DNA of 64,000 nt, taken from the NCBI RefSeq assembly GCF_014653435.1, contig NZ_BNAO01000004.1:132402-196401 (forward strand), read 5' to 3'. The stretch is from Alishewanella longhuensis (lineage in GTDB: Bacteria > Pseudomonadota > Gammaproteobacteria > Enterobacterales > Alteromonadaceae). The position numbers and the translations under genes are program-made. Shown here piece by piece: positions 36,201-45,362 of this stretch (within the stretch, counting starts at the first letter, position 1; the number at the start of each line of letters is the position of its first letter). A model generated the notes under the pieces. The model did not search any database. It was not told the DNA's origin and worked only from the letters and a program-made list of their open reading frames with translations.

Positions 36201-36986
36201 ATGAAAATTAATACCCCCAACACAAACATGCTAAATAGCGTTTTGCAGCAACAACAAAAGCTTTCTCAGCAATTAGCTGCGGGGAAACGAATTAATAGCG
36301 CTGCTGATGATGCAGCCGGTTTGCAAATTGCCAACCGGCTTAGTAGCGAAATTAATGCACAACAACAGGGGCAGCGCAATCTAGCGGACGGTATTGCTTT
36401 TGCCAGAGTCTATGATCAAGCTTTACAAGGTATTAATGACAACGTGTTAGAGCTTGAGCGATTAACCATTGCTGCTGGTAATGGTATTTACAGTGCCGCA
36501 GATAAACAGGCTTTGCAAGCTGAAGCGAATGGTTATTTGGCGAATATTCAACAAGGCCTTAATAGCGAGTTTGCTGGTAGGCCATTATTTACTGACGCCA
36601 AATTGGCTTTTAGTGCCGGTGCAAGCTCGCTAAATATACAAACACAAGACTTAGGCTCTGTGCTGGCGAGCCAAAATATCTTTAACTTGGATTTAACGAA
36701 TTCTGCGACAGCCAATGATACGCTGAGCACTATTCGTAACGCTTCTGAGCAACTCGGTGCTTTTCAGGCAGAGGTTGGAGCTAGCATCAATGCCATGCAA
36801 AGTGCAGCTAATCTTGCTGCTGGTCAACAAGCCGCCACGGCGGAGGCCCGCTCCCGCATTGCTGATTTGGACTTCGCCAAAGCGAGTAGTGAACGAGCAG
36901 CTAATAATATTTTGACACAAAGCTCTATCAACGTTGCAATGCAAGCCCGCGTTTCGTCCGAACAAGCGCTCTCTTTATTGACTTAA
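36201..36986 (+). CDS. short flagellin-like protein
   Basis: A 261-residue flagellin homologue. The N-terminal helix has LSQQLAAGKRINSAADDAAGLQIANRL, like the SGxRINSAxDDAAGLAIAxRL signature of flagellin; the C-terminus has SRIADLDFAKASSERA and ends QARVSSEQALSLLT, close to the flagellin end. The variable centre is very short and the terminal asparagine-rich motif is altered, so it is divergent. AAGAGG precedes the ATG. It lies alone between pseB (divergent) and flrA, away from fliS. It may be a minor filament protein or a junction component. Confidence 0.75.
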   Translation: MKINTPNTNMLNSVLQQQQKLSQQLAAGKRINSAADDAAGLQIANRLSSEINAQQQGQRNLADGIAFARVYDQALQGINDNVLELERLTIAAGNGIYSAADKQALQAEANGYLANIQQGLNSEFAGRPLFTDAKLAFSAGASSLNIQTQDLGSVLASQNIFNLDLTNSATANDTLSTIRNASEQLGAFQAEVGASINAMQSAANLAAGQQAATAEARSRIADLDFAKASSERAANNILTQSSINVAMQARVSSEQALSLLT

Positions 36987-36995
36987 TTGGCTATT

Positions 36996-37038
36996 AAACC
37001 GCTATTTTTTTGACGTAGCGTCAAAAAAATAGCGGTTT
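36996..37038 (+). terminator. perfect 20-bp stem-loop after flagellin-like gene
   Basis: Two 20-base arms, 36996-37015 and 37019-37038, are exact inverted repeats around TAG. The stem contains A7/T7 tracts and a GC closing end. Position 10 bases after the stop suggests transcription termination of the flagellin-like gene and insulation from flrA. The T-run sits inside the stem, not after it. Confidence 0.65.
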
Positions 37039-37041
37039 ACC

Positions 37042-37069
37042 TTGCAAGGTTGCTTGCAGCTTGTACAAT
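37042..37069 (+). promoter_or_regulatory. candidate sigma-70 promoter of flrA
   Basis: TTGCAA at 37042-37047 and TACAAT at 37064-37069 with 16 bases between, 32 bases before the flrA ATG. As the top regulator of the hierarchy, flrA is expected to be read by the vegetative sigma factor. Confidence 0.45.
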
Positions 37070-37101
37070 AAAAACAAATAACACTAATAAATTGTGCGCT
37101 G

Positions 37102-38568
37102 ATGTCAGATATCCCCAATCTTTATATTTTTGATTTGCAGTCCAATCGTGCTGAGCGCTTGTCTACAGTCTTTAGTTTTATCGGTGAGACTCACCAGCAA
37201 TTAGATGCTGATGTGGTTAAAGATAAATTACAACTTTATCCTGAATCTGTCGTAGTGCTTGGTGCTACCGCATCACTGGAGCCAGCTGCGCTGATCAGAC
37301 AATTTCCTGCCTGTGCTTTTATAGTGATTGGCGACAGTTTGGCGTTTTTGCTGGAACATGCCAATGTCATTGGGGTGCTTAGCGAGCCTTTTGCCTATGC
37401 CAGCTTAACGCAATTATTGCGCGATGCGCAGCAGTATCACCGCTTATTACCAACGCATAAAATCCAGGACAGCCAGCTCAAATTTGATGGTATGGTTGGG
37501 CAAACCCCAGCCATGCAAAAAATCCGGTTTTTAATTCAGCAAGTAGCCAAAACCGAAGCCAATGTGCTGGTGTTAGGGCCATCGGGTACGGGTAAAGAGG
37601 TGGTTGCGCGCAATATCCATTTACTGTCCAACCGTGCCAGTGGTCCCTTTGTACCGATTAACTGCGGTGCCATTCCGGCAGAGTTATTAGAAAGTGAGCT
37701 ATTTGGTCATGAAAAAGGCGCTTTTACCGGCGCTATTTCTACCCGCAAAGGTCGCTTTGAATTAGCGCAAGGCGGTACACTGTTTTTGGATGAAATTGGC
37801 GACATGCCACAACCTATGCAGGTAAAGTTGCTTAGGGTGTTGCAAGAACGTATTTTTGAACGAGTAGGGGGCACCCAGATCCTGAAAGCCGATGTACGTA
37901 TTATTGCGGCCACCCACCGTGATTTAGAAAGCATGATTACGGAAGGTGGTTTTCGGGAAGACTTATACTATCGATTAAACGTCTTCCCCATTGAAACACC
38001 TGCACTGAGTGAGCGTACGGATGATTTACCATTATTGATTAATGAACTACTGACCCGCCAATATCAGTCGCATCAAGCAAGGGTGAAGTTTACCGAGCGC
38101 GCTTTAGAAAGCCTTAAGTTACACAACTGGCCAGGTAATGTGCGTGAACTGAGTAACCTGTTAGAGCGCATGGTGATTATGTATCCTGATCAAACTGTGG
38201 ACATTGCTGAGCTGCCTAAAAAGTATCAGCATTTGGAGGTTGACAGTTATCAACCTGTTTATCCGGAAGCCTTGCAAGAGCGTGATTTACTAAACTCCTT
38301 GTTTCAAACGGAAGAAGCTGACGAGCAGGCTGAAATGCAGGTTACCTTTGCGACGGTATCTGCCGAGAGTGTCAGTTACCTAGCACAAGATCTGCCGCAC
38401 GACGGCTTGGATTTAAAAGAATTCCTAGCAGAATTGGAGATCCGTTTTATTTCGCAGGCGCTGGAGCGACATGATTATATCGTTGCCAGAGCGGCAGAGA
38501 TATTAGGGCTACGCCGTACGACACTGGTAGAGAAAATGCGCAAGTACAACTTAGGCAAAGAAGAATAA
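37102..38568 (+). CDS. flrA: sigma-54-dependent flagellar master regulator FlrA/FleQ
   Basis: A 488-residue activator. Residues 1-120 are a FleQ-type receiver-like domain lacking the phosphoacceptor set. The AAA+ domain has Walker A GPSGTGKE at 159-166 and the sigma-54 contact GAFTGA at 206-211, then FLDEIGDMP. A Fis-type helix-turn-helix ends the protein (ARAAEILGLRRTTLVEKM). FlrA turns on class II flagellar genes including flrBC, consistent with sigma-54 sites at 38627, 41339 and 55339. FleQ homologues bind cyclic di-GMP; whether this one does was not read from residues. Confidence 0.92.
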   Translation: MSDIPNLYIFDLQSNRAERLSTVFSFIGETHQQLDADVVKDKLQLYPESVVVLGATASLEPAALIRQFPACAFIVIGDSLAFLLEHANVIGVLSEPFAYASLTQLLRDAQQYHRLLPTHKIQDSQLKFDGMVGQTPAMQKIRFLIQQVAKTEANVLVLGPSGTGKEVVARNIHLLSNRASGPFVPINCGAIPAELLESELFGHEKGAFTGAISTRKGRFELAQGGTLFLDEIGDMPQPMQVKLLRVLQERIFERVGGTQILKADVRIIAATHRDLESMITEGGFREDLYYRLNVFPIETPALSERTDDLPLLINELLTRQYQSHQARVKFTERALESLKLHNWPGNVRELSNLLERMVIMYPDQTVDIAELPKKYQHLEVDSYQPVYPEALQERDLLNSLFQTEEADEQAEMQVTFATVSAESVSYLAQDLPHDGLDLKEFLAELEIRFISQALERHDYIVARAAEILGLRRTTLVEKMRKYNLGKEE

Positions 38569-38626
38569 AAAATAACATTGTCAGATTTTTGACTTTTTAA
38601 TTTTTTGATAATCATATAGATAGTCA

Positions 38627-38642
38627 TGGCACGCTCCCTGCA
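38627..38642 (+). promoter_or_regulatory. sigma-54 promoter of flrBC
   Basis: TGGCACG-CTCC-CTGCA, with GG at 38628-38629 and GC at 38640-38641, the exact 12-base offset of sigma-54 -24/-12 elements. It lies about 46 bases before the flrB ATG. Nearly perfect consensus. Confidence 0.85.
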
Positions 38643-38687
38643 TTGTAACCGCTTATTGTTGCTGTAATACAATTGTGGAGCGCTATC

Positions 38688-39836
38688 ATGTCGGTAAATT
38701 TCGCTAAAGTACATTATGATGATAATCATACGGGTACGGCGTTACCTTGGTTAGCTGCCCCTGCAGTGAGTAATGGCACCAATCAGCCAGGCCTACATCA
38801 TATTATCCAGTCTTTACCCTCTGCCGTTATTTTGCTCGATAGCCGTGGTCTTGTCGCTGAGGCAAATCAGGTTGCGATCGATATGCTGGGTGAGCCATTA
38901 CAAGGCCAACGCTGGCTGGATGTGATAAATCGTTGCTTCAGACCGCGTATCGACGATGGCTTAGAAGTGTCGCTAGCAGACGGCCGTCGGGTTAAAATTG
39001 CCATTAGCACGCTGGCGCCACAAGCCGGGCAGTTAATTGTGTTAACTGATCTTACCGAAACGCGTGAGCTGCAGCATCGTCTTAGTCATTTGCAGCGTCT
39101 TTCTACCCTGGGTAAGATGATGGCAACTTTAGCCCACCAGATCCGCACGCCACTATCTTCTGCTTTGCTCTATGCAGAAAACCTTAGCAGTCCAAAATTA
39201 ACTGCCGTTGCCCGTGAGCAATTTCAGCAGAAACTGATTGCCAGGTTAAATGACTTAGAGCAACAGGTTAACGATATGCTGTTATTTGCTCGCTCAGGTA
39301 CCGCGCAAGCAGTAAACACGCTAAGTTTGCAGCAGCTTTGTGATGATTTGAAAAATCGTAGTGAAGCACTGATCGAACAGCATGGGGCACAACTTTATAT
39401 TAAACTGACGCAACCTGAGGTTTTACTGCTAGGAAATCAAACCAGCTTAGTTGAAGCACTGCTAAACTTACTACAAAATAGTTTGCAAGCCTCAGCTGTT
39501 GGCGCAAAAATTTACCTGACACAGCAAGTCGATCGTGAGCGGGTCGTTTTACAATTCAGCGATAATGGCCCAGGCATTCCAGTCGAAATACAGCCACACA
39601 TCTTTGAACCTTTTTTCAGCCGTAAGGCAGGAGGTAGTGGTTTAGGGTTAGCGGTTGTACAAGCCGTTATTCACAGTCACCAGGGCGTAGTCCGCTATAT
39701 CGACAATCATCAGAATACCCTTGCACAAAAAGGTGCCTGTTTTGAAATTGTTTTACCTGTGCACCAACAATTATCCACGCCAAATAATGGTAAACCAATG
39801 TTGCCGCCAGTTATCGAGGAGTTAGCGCATGTCTGA
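38688..39836 (+). CDS. flrB: flagellar two-component sensor kinase FlrB/FleS
   Basis: A 382-residue soluble histidine kinase. A PAS domain covers about residues 35-125, the H-box LATLAHQIRTPLSSAL has phospho-acceptor His150, and the ATPase domain has NLLQNSLQAS, DNGPGIP and GGSGLGLAVV. No membrane segment, so it senses an internal cue. GTGGAG at 38675-38680 fixes the ATG at 38688 rather than an upstream TTG. Overlaps flrC by eight bases. Confidence 0.92.
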   Translation: MSVNFAKVHYDDNHTGTALPWLAAPAVSNGTNQPGLHHIIQSLPSAVILLDSRGLVAEANQVAIDMLGEPLQGQRWLDVINRCFRPRIDDGLEVSLADGRRVKIAISTLAPQAGQLIVLTDLTETRELQHRLSHLQRLSTLGKMMATLAHQIRTPLSSALLYAENLSSPKLTAVAREQFQQKLIARLNDLEQQVNDMLLFARSGTAQAVNTLSLQQLCDDLKNRSEALIEQHGAQLYIKLTQPEVLLLGNQTSLVEALLNLLQNSLQASAVGAKIYLTQQVDRERVVLQFSDNGPGIPVEIQPHIFEPFFSRKAGGSGLGLAVVQAVIHSHQGVVRYIDNHQNTLAQKGACFEIVLPVHQQLSTPNNGKPMLPPVIEELAHV

Positions 39837-41208
39837 TATCCGGATTTTAATTGTTGAGGACGATGCAGGCTTACGCGAGGCCTTAACGGACACGCTGCTA
39901 TTGGCAAATTATCTGGTAAGCGCTGCTGCCAGTGCTGAAGAAGCGCTGCTGCTACTTAAAAAGCAACGGGTGCAGTTAGTTATTAGTGATGTGCAAATGG
40001 GTTCTGTTTCCGGACTTACGTTGCTAAAAACACTACGCGAACAACATCCAGCGCTACCGGTATTAATGATGACAGCTTATGCTAACGTCCAGGATGCGGT
40101 TGAGGCTATTCGGCTAGGGGCTATTGATTATCTGTCAAAACCCTTCTCTCCCGAGGTTTTGGTAACAACAGTGAGTCGTTATGTGGTGCCTGAGGAAGGG
40201 CCGAAGTTTGTGCCTATCGCTGAAGCTGCAGAGAGTAAAGCCTTGCTTGTGCTAGCAGCAAGGGTTGCACAGTCAGATGCCAGTGTGATGATTCTCGGGC
40301 CCAGTGGTTCAGGTAAGGAGGTATTAGCCCGGTATATCCATCTGCAATCGTCCAGGGCGAGTGCGTCTTTTGTAGCGATAAACTGCGCAGCTATCCCAGA
40401 CAATATGTTGGAATCAACGTTATTTGGATATGAAAAGGGCGCCTTTACCGGTGCTATAGCCGCCTGTCCAGGGAAATTCGAACAAGCTCAGGGGGGGACT
40501 CTACTGTTAGATGAAATCAGTGAGATGCCGCTTAACTTGCAGGCTAAATTGTTAAGAGTACTCCAGGAGCGAGAGGTCGAGCGTTTAGGTGGGCGTAAAA
40601 CTATCAAGTTGGACGTCCGCATTTTAGCAACGAGCAATCGTGATTTACGTCAAGCTGTCACTGCCGGTATTTTCCGCGAGGATCTTTACTACCGGTTAAA
40701 TGTATTTCCACTGCGCTGGCCGGCACTGGCAGAACGTAGCGCTGATATCGTGCCTTTAGCTCAACATTTACTGCAGCGGCACTGTGTGCAACAACAACGG
40801 GGTGTTGTAAGGCTAAGTGCGGCAGCCGCGGCAAGGCTAAGCTTACATTCCTGGCCTGGTAATGTGCGGGAGCTTGATAATGTGATACAACGAGCATTAA
40901 TTTTACAACCCGGTAATGAGATTGGGCTCGACGATATCTTGGTCGAGGCTGAGCCACTGCCTGTTACTGGCAATATTGTAACAGGCCGTGTTGCCGCAGA
41001 GCTTACATTGACAGCCGATGCTGCAGCTCAGGGGACTACCGATTTTAAAGCGGAGATCCATGAGCAAGAGCATAAACTTATCCTGGCAACGATGCAGGCT
41101 TGCGCTTTTAAACGAAAAGACGTGGCACAAAAACTCGGTATTAGCGATCGCACCCTGCGTTATAAGTTAGCGCGGATGCGCGAGTCGGGTATTGAAATGC
41201 CTGCCTGA
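39829..41208 (+). CDS. flrC: flagellar NtrC-type response regulator FlrC/FleR
   Basis: A 459-residue response regulator. The receiver domain has acidic pair DD near 11, phospho-acceptor Asp54 and Lys104. The AAA+ domain has GPSGSGKE at 157-164 and GAFTGA at 204-209; the Fis HTH is KDVAQKLGISDRTLRYKL. FlrC-P activates class III genes with sigma-54. Partner of FlrB by operon. Confidence 0.93.
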   Translation: MSDIRILIVEDDAGLREALTDTLLLANYLVSAAASAEEALLLLKKQRVQLVISDVQMGSVSGLTLLKTLREQHPALPVLMMTAYANVQDAVEAIRLGAIDYLSKPFSPEVLVTTVSRYVVPEEGPKFVPIAEAAESKALLVLAARVAQSDASVMILGPSGSGKEVLARYIHLQSSRASASFVAINCAAIPDNMLESTLFGYEKGAFTGAIAACPGKFEQAQGGTLLLDEISEMPLNLQAKLLRVLQEREVERLGGRKTIKLDVRILATSNRDLRQAVTAGIFREDLYYRLNVFPLRWPALAERSADIVPLAQHLLQRHCVQQQRGVVRLSAAAAARLSLHSWPGNVRELDNVIQRALILQPGNEIGLDDILVEAEPLPVTGNIVTGRVAAELTLTADAAAQGTTDFKAEIHEQEHKLILATMQACAFKRKDVAQKLGISDRTLRYKLARMRESGIEMPA

Positions 41209-41338
41209 TGCTACTTTTTACAGTGCTTCCTATTTAGCTTTCTGTTTTACCCTACTTTTAATTGGCTTTTGGCGCAAACCTTAAGCCTAATTCCCTGTTT
41301 TTACTATTTTAAATATTAATTTAAAAATTTAAATTTGT

Positions 41339-41354
41339 TGGCATAACTTCTGCT
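41339..41354 (+). promoter_or_regulatory. sigma-54 promoter of fliE operon
   Basis: TGGCATA-ACTT-CTGCT, GG at 41340-41341 and GC at 41352-41353, 12-base offset. It sits in the 192-base gap between flrC and fliE, whose upstream part is very A+T-rich (41305-41335), a possible bending or activator region. Confidence 0.75.
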
Positions 41355-41400
41355 TTAGCCTAGCTAGTGTTTTAGACAGCAATTTTTTGACAGGTGTATT

Positions 41401-41739
41401 ATGGAAATCAAAGGTCAGGCGTTATATGCCCAAATGCAGGCGATGGCAGGTCAGGCCCGGGCTTTGCCTATCGAAGCTGATGCCAATATGGCCGTTAAAG
41501 CCGTTAATAACAGTCAGTCTGATTTTTCCACCTTATTTAAAAATGCGCTGGGGTCAGTTAATGATATGCAACAACACGCCAGTTCGCTGAGAAACGCCGT
41601 TGAGCTGGGCGATCCTAAAGTATCACTCGCTCAAGCGATGATCGCTTCACAAAAATCCTCTTTAGCCTTCGAAGCCACAGTGCAGGTTCGCAATAAAGTG
41701 GTTGAAGCTTACAAAGAAATTATGTCGATGCCGGTTTAA
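41401..41739 (+). CDS. fliE: flagellar MS-ring/rod adaptor FliE
   Basis: A 112-residue protein linking MS-ring and proximal rod. The conserved end SLAQAMIASQKSSLAFEATVQVRNKVVEAYKEIM is present (in two parts), and FSTLFKNALGSVNDMQ is the family helix. First gene of the operon running to flhB. ACAGGTG precedes the ATG. Confidence 0.93.
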   Translation: MEIKGQALYAQMQAMAGQARALPIEADANMAVKAVNNSQSDFSTLFKNALGSVNDMQQHASSLRNAVELGDPKVSLAQAMIASQKSSLAFEATVQVRNKVVEAYKEIMSMPV

Positions 41740-41771
41740 CTTAAAGCCGTAGCCTGAGCAGGAGAAGTAAA

Positions 41772-43475
41772 GTGGCAGAGAATCAATCTACAGAGTTGGC
41801 TTTAACCAACACCGATTTTAATAATGAAGCCCCAACAGAAAACAAGAGTGGGCTCTTAAATGCGTTTGGCGGTGGTGGTGATTTAATCCGGCAAATTACA
41901 CTGGTCGTGGCGCTGACGATTTGTTTGGCAATAGCCATCCTGATTATTCTGTGGGCTAGGGCACCGGAAATGCGGCCACTCGGCACTTACAATACCCAAG
42001 AGTTAATTCAAACACTGGATCATTTAGACTTACAAAAAATTAAGTATAAATTAGAAGGGAACGTTATTCTTGTGCCTGAAAATACCTTGCAAGATGTGCG
42101 TTTAAGTTTATCTCGCGCCGGGTTAAATCAGGAGCCTTCATTAGGTACCGAATTTTTACTGCAAGATAGCGGTTTTGGTGTTAGTCAACGTTTAGAGATG
42201 GAGCGCTTAAAGCATAGCCGCGAACAACAATTAGCTCGAACTATAGAAGAACTGCAAAGCATTGCCAGAGCCAGGGTATTATTGGCCATTCCGAAAGAAA
42301 ACGTTTTTGCCCGGCAACAAGCGTTACCCTCTGCAACGGTATTAGTCACAGCGCGTGGCGGTAGAGTGATTCGGGATAGTGAGGTTGATGCTATTGTTGA
42401 TTTAGTTGCCTCTGCCGTGCAGGGGCTAGAGCCAAGCCGGGTAACTGTTACCGATCAAAGCGGGCGCCTGTTAAACAGTGGCTCACAAGACGGTTCTGCA
42501 GCGCGTAATCGTCGCGAGTTAGAGATCCAGCGCAGTAGGGAGGATGAATATCGTCAAAAGGTTGACTCGATTTTAATGCCGGTATTAGGGATGGGGAATT
42601 ACACGGCACAAGTAGACTTAATGATGGACTTTACTGCTGTTGAGCAAACACAAAAAAGGTTTAATCCTGATTTGCCAGCTATTCGTAGTGAAATGGTTAT
42701 TGAAGAAAGCAGTGTCGGCGGCAGCAGTGGTGGTGTTCCTGGGGCATTATCAAACCAACCGCCAATGCCTTCATCGATTCCTGAGCAAGCGACTGGCGCG
42801 AGTGCTCAAGCTGTTGTGCCAGGTCGGAACCATCGGGAAGCGACCCGTAATTTTGAGTTAGACACGACGATCAGCCATACTAGTCAACAAAGTGGCGTGA
42901 TTCGCCGTTTGAGCGTATCAGTGGCAGTTGATTACCGTCCTGGTAACATAGGTGAAGATGGTATAGCGGTACCAACACCCCGAGCGCAGGCAGAACTAGA
43001 GAATATTCGCCGTTTATTACAAGGTGGCGTAGGCTTCGATGCCCAGCGTGGTGATACTATTGAAGTTATTTCGGTGCCCTTTGTTCGCGAACAGCTTGAA
43101 ATGGAAATTGCGATACCTTTTTATCAGCAAGATTGGTTTTTACAAGTTGTTAAGTTGGTGATGGGCGGTTTAGTTATCATTGTGTTGCTTTGGGGTATAG
43201 TGCGGCCTATGCTGAAAAAGCTGATGAACCCAGCTGAAACCGTTGATGCTTACAATGAGCACGCTTTAACCCAAGGCTTAGATTTAGGTGATGACGACGA
43301 TTTAGGGATGAGTCAATTTGACGAAAAATCAGTTGGTTTCTCAGCAGATGGTACCCTAATGTTACCAGACTTACATGGTGACGAAGATTTGTTAAGAGCG
43401 GTGCGTGCCTTGGTGGCGAACGAGCCGGAACTATCCTCCTTAGTAGTGAAAAATTGGTTGGCTGAAGATGAGTGA
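41772..43475 (+). CDS. fliF: flagellar MS-ring protein FliF
   Basis: A 567-residue membrane ring protein. Two transmembrane helices bracket the periplasmic part: about residues 42-62 and 456-476. Ring-building motif region LARTIEELQSIARARVLLAI is present. The cytoplasmic C-terminus, which binds FliG, ends LVVKNWLAEDE. The start is GTG with AGGAGAAG upstream. Overlaps fliG by eight bases. Confidence 0.95.
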   Translation: MAENQSTELALTNTDFNNEAPTENKSGLLNAFGGGGDLIRQITLVVALTICLAIAILIILWARAPEMRPLGTYNTQELIQTLDHLDLQKIKYKLEGNVILVPENTLQDVRLSLSRAGLNQEPSLGTEFLLQDSGFGVSQRLEMERLKHSREQQLARTIEELQSIARARVLLAIPKENVFARQQALPSATVLVTARGGRVIRDSEVDAIVDLVASAVQGLEPSRVTVTDQSGRLLNSGSQDGSAARNRRELEIQRSREDEYRQKVDSILMPVLGMGNYTAQVDLMMDFTAVEQTQKRFNPDLPAIRSEMVIEESSVGGSSGGVPGALSNQPPMPSSIPEQATGASAQAVVPGRNHREATRNFELDTTISHTSQQSGVIRRLSVSVAVDYRPGNIGEDGIAVPTPRAQAELENIRRLLQGGVGFDAQRGDTIEVISVPFVREQLEMEIAIPFYQQDWFLQVVKLVMGGLVIIVLLWGIVRPMLKKLMNPAETVDAYNEHALTQGLDLGDDDDLGMSQFDEKSVGFSADGTLMLPDLHGDEDLLRAVRALVANEPELSSLVVKNWLAEDE

Positions 43476-44499
43476 GAACAAAGAGGTTAAAACCTTCGAT
43501 ATCAGCAAGCTTGATGGTGTAGAAAAAGCGGCCATTTTGCTACTAAGCTTATCAGAAGAAGACGCGGCCCAGATTTTAAAGCACTTAGAGCCAAAGCAAG
43601 TGCAGCGGGTTGGTATGGCGATGGCGCAAACAACGGATTTGAACCAGGCTAAGATCGCGGCGGTGCATCGTCGTTTTATTGAGCAAATACAGAATTTCAG
43701 CACCATCGGTTTCCAAAGTGAAGAATTTATCAAGCGCGCTTTAACGGCGGCTTTGGGCGAAGAGAAAGCCGCTAATCTGATAGATCAAATTGTGCTTGGC
43801 GGGGGAGCCCGAGGCTTAGACTCATTGAAGTGGATGGATTCGAAACAAGTTGCCAATATTATTCGCAACGAGCACCCGCAAATCCAAACAATTGTATTGT
43901 CTTATTTGGAACCGGAGCAATCAGCAGAAATCTTGTCACAATTCTCTGAGAAAGTCCGCTTAGACTTAACAATGCGAATTGCCAATTTAGAAGAAGTGCA
44001 ACCTGCAGCCTTACAAGAATTAAATGAGATCATGGAGAAACAATTTGCAGGTCAAGCCGGTGCGCAAACCGCGAAAATGGGTGGCTTAAAAGCGGCTGCG
44101 GATATCTTAAACTATCTGGATACCAACCTTGAAGGTCAGTTGATGGATTCTATCCGCGAACACGATGAAGAAATGGCTCAACAAATTCAGGATCTGATGT
44201 TTGTATTTGAAAATCTGATTGATGTAGACGATCGTGGTATTCAGACTGTTCTGCGTGAAGTACAACAAGACATCTTAATGAAAGCTCTGAAAGGCACTGA
44301 TGAAAACTTAAAAGAAAAAATTCTTAAAAATATGTCTAAACGAGCCGCCGAATTGTTGCAAGATGATTTAGAAGCCATGGGACCAGTGCGGATCAGTGAA
44401 GTGGAAGCTGCACAAAAGGAAATTTTGTCTATTGCCAGACGGCTTTCTGATGCAGGTGAAATTATGCTGGGTGGCGGTGGTGGTGAAGAGTTTGTTTAA
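43468..44499 (+). CDS. fliG: flagellar motor switch protein FliG
   Basis: A 343-residue C-ring protein between FliF and FliM/FliN. GVEKAAILLLSLSEEDAA is the N-terminal domain, RNEHPQIQTIVLSYL the EHPQ motif, and the torque domain has VDDRGIQTVLREV plus SKRAAELLQDDLEAMGPVR with the conserved charged residues. Same operon. Confidence 0.96.
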   Translation: MSENKEVKTFDISKLDGVEKAAILLLSLSEEDAAQILKHLEPKQVQRVGMAMAQTTDLNQAKIAAVHRRFIEQIQNFSTIGFQSEEFIKRALTAALGEEKAANLIDQIVLGGGARGLDSLKWMDSKQVANIIRNEHPQIQTIVLSYLEPEQSAEILSQFSEKVRLDLTMRIANLEEVQPAALQELNEIMEKQFAGQAGAQTAKMGGLKAAADILNYLDTNLEGQLMDSIREHDEEMAQQIQDLMFVFENLIDVDDRGIQTVLREVQQDILMKALKGTDENLKEKILKNMSKRAAELLQDDLEAMGPVRISEVEAAQKEILSIARRLSDAGEIMLGGGGGEEFV

Positions 44500-44513
44500 T
44501 AGTCAGGTGAAAA

Positions 44514-45320
44514 ATGAGCACTGATGCATTTCGCTACAAGAAACCGTTTTCACCTGATGCAGAGGTTACTGAAGCGATAGAGGCCTGGCAAACACTGGAT
44601 TTATCAGCTGATACAGAACTTCAGGCCGGCCAAACTAATGCGCTCAATTTACGCCGCCCGCCCCAGGTAACAGCAGCCAGTGCAGAGAGCCTGGCTGAGC
44701 CAGAGTTTAAACCTCTGACGGCCGATGATATGGAGCAGTTGCGCCAAGCTGCTTACGATGAAGGGTTCGCGGAAGGTAAAGAAGAGGGCTTTGGTAAAGG
44801 TTATCAAGAAGGTCGCGAGCAAGGTTTGCTAGATGGCACTGCGCAAGGTATGGCAGAGGGTAAGAAACAGGCATTTTCAGATGTACAACCTGAGATTGAA
44901 GCTAAGCTATCGCAAGTGAGTCAACTGCTTGAGCAACTGCAGCAACCGTTGGCCGGCCTGAATAAACAGGTAGAGCTAGCGCTTACCGAATTGGCGTTAG
45001 CGATGGCAAAAGCGGTGATCGGTGTGGAAGTGAAAACTAATCCCACTATCGTTTTACAGGCATTACATGAGGCAACAGCTGCATTACCTCTGAATACAGA
45101 GCACATGCTAATTAAGTTACATCCTGACGATCTGACAGTAATTCGTGAACATTATTCTGACTCGGAGCTACAACAGCGACATTGGCAATTACGAGCTGAA
45201 CCTTTAGTAGAGCGCGGTGGCTGTTTAGTCGAGTCAGAAAAATCCAGTGTTGACAGAAGTTTGACACAACGGCTGCAAAGCAGTCTGGAACACTTCCTGC
45301 ATCAATCGATAGCAGAATAA
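44514..45320 (+). CDS. fliH: flagellar export ATPase regulator FliH
   Basis: A 268-residue peripheral stalk protein. The glycine-spaced helix typical of FliH (EGFAEGKEEGFGKGYQEGRE and on) lies near residues 80-110; the C-terminal domain binding FliI has LALAMAKAVIGVEV and VERGGCLVESEKSSVDRSL. Operon position before fliI agrees. Confidence 0.92.
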   Translation: MSTDAFRYKKPFSPDAEVTEAIEAWQTLDLSADTELQAGQTNALNLRRPPQVTAASAESLAEPEFKPLTADDMEQLRQAAYDEGFAEGKEEGFGKGYQEGREQGLLDGTAQGMAEGKKQAFSDVQPEIEAKLSQVSQLLEQLQQPLAGLNKQVELALTELALAMAKAVIGVEVKTNPTIVLQALHEATAALPLNTEHMLIKLHPDDLTVIREHYSDSELQQRHWQLRAEPLVERGGCLVESEKSSVDRSLTQRLQSSLEHFLHQSIAE

Positions 45321-45329
45321 CCTCTCTCG

Positions 45330-45345
45330 GGCTACGTGAGTAGCC
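45330..45345 (+). other. small GNRA-tetraloop hairpin before fliI
   Basis: GGCTAC (45330-45335) and GTAGCC (45340-45345) pair around GTGA, a GNRA-type loop, 17 bases before the fliI GTG start. Could tune fliI translation; may be incidental. Confidence 0.35.
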
Positions 45346-45362
45346 AACATAGGTAATGTATA

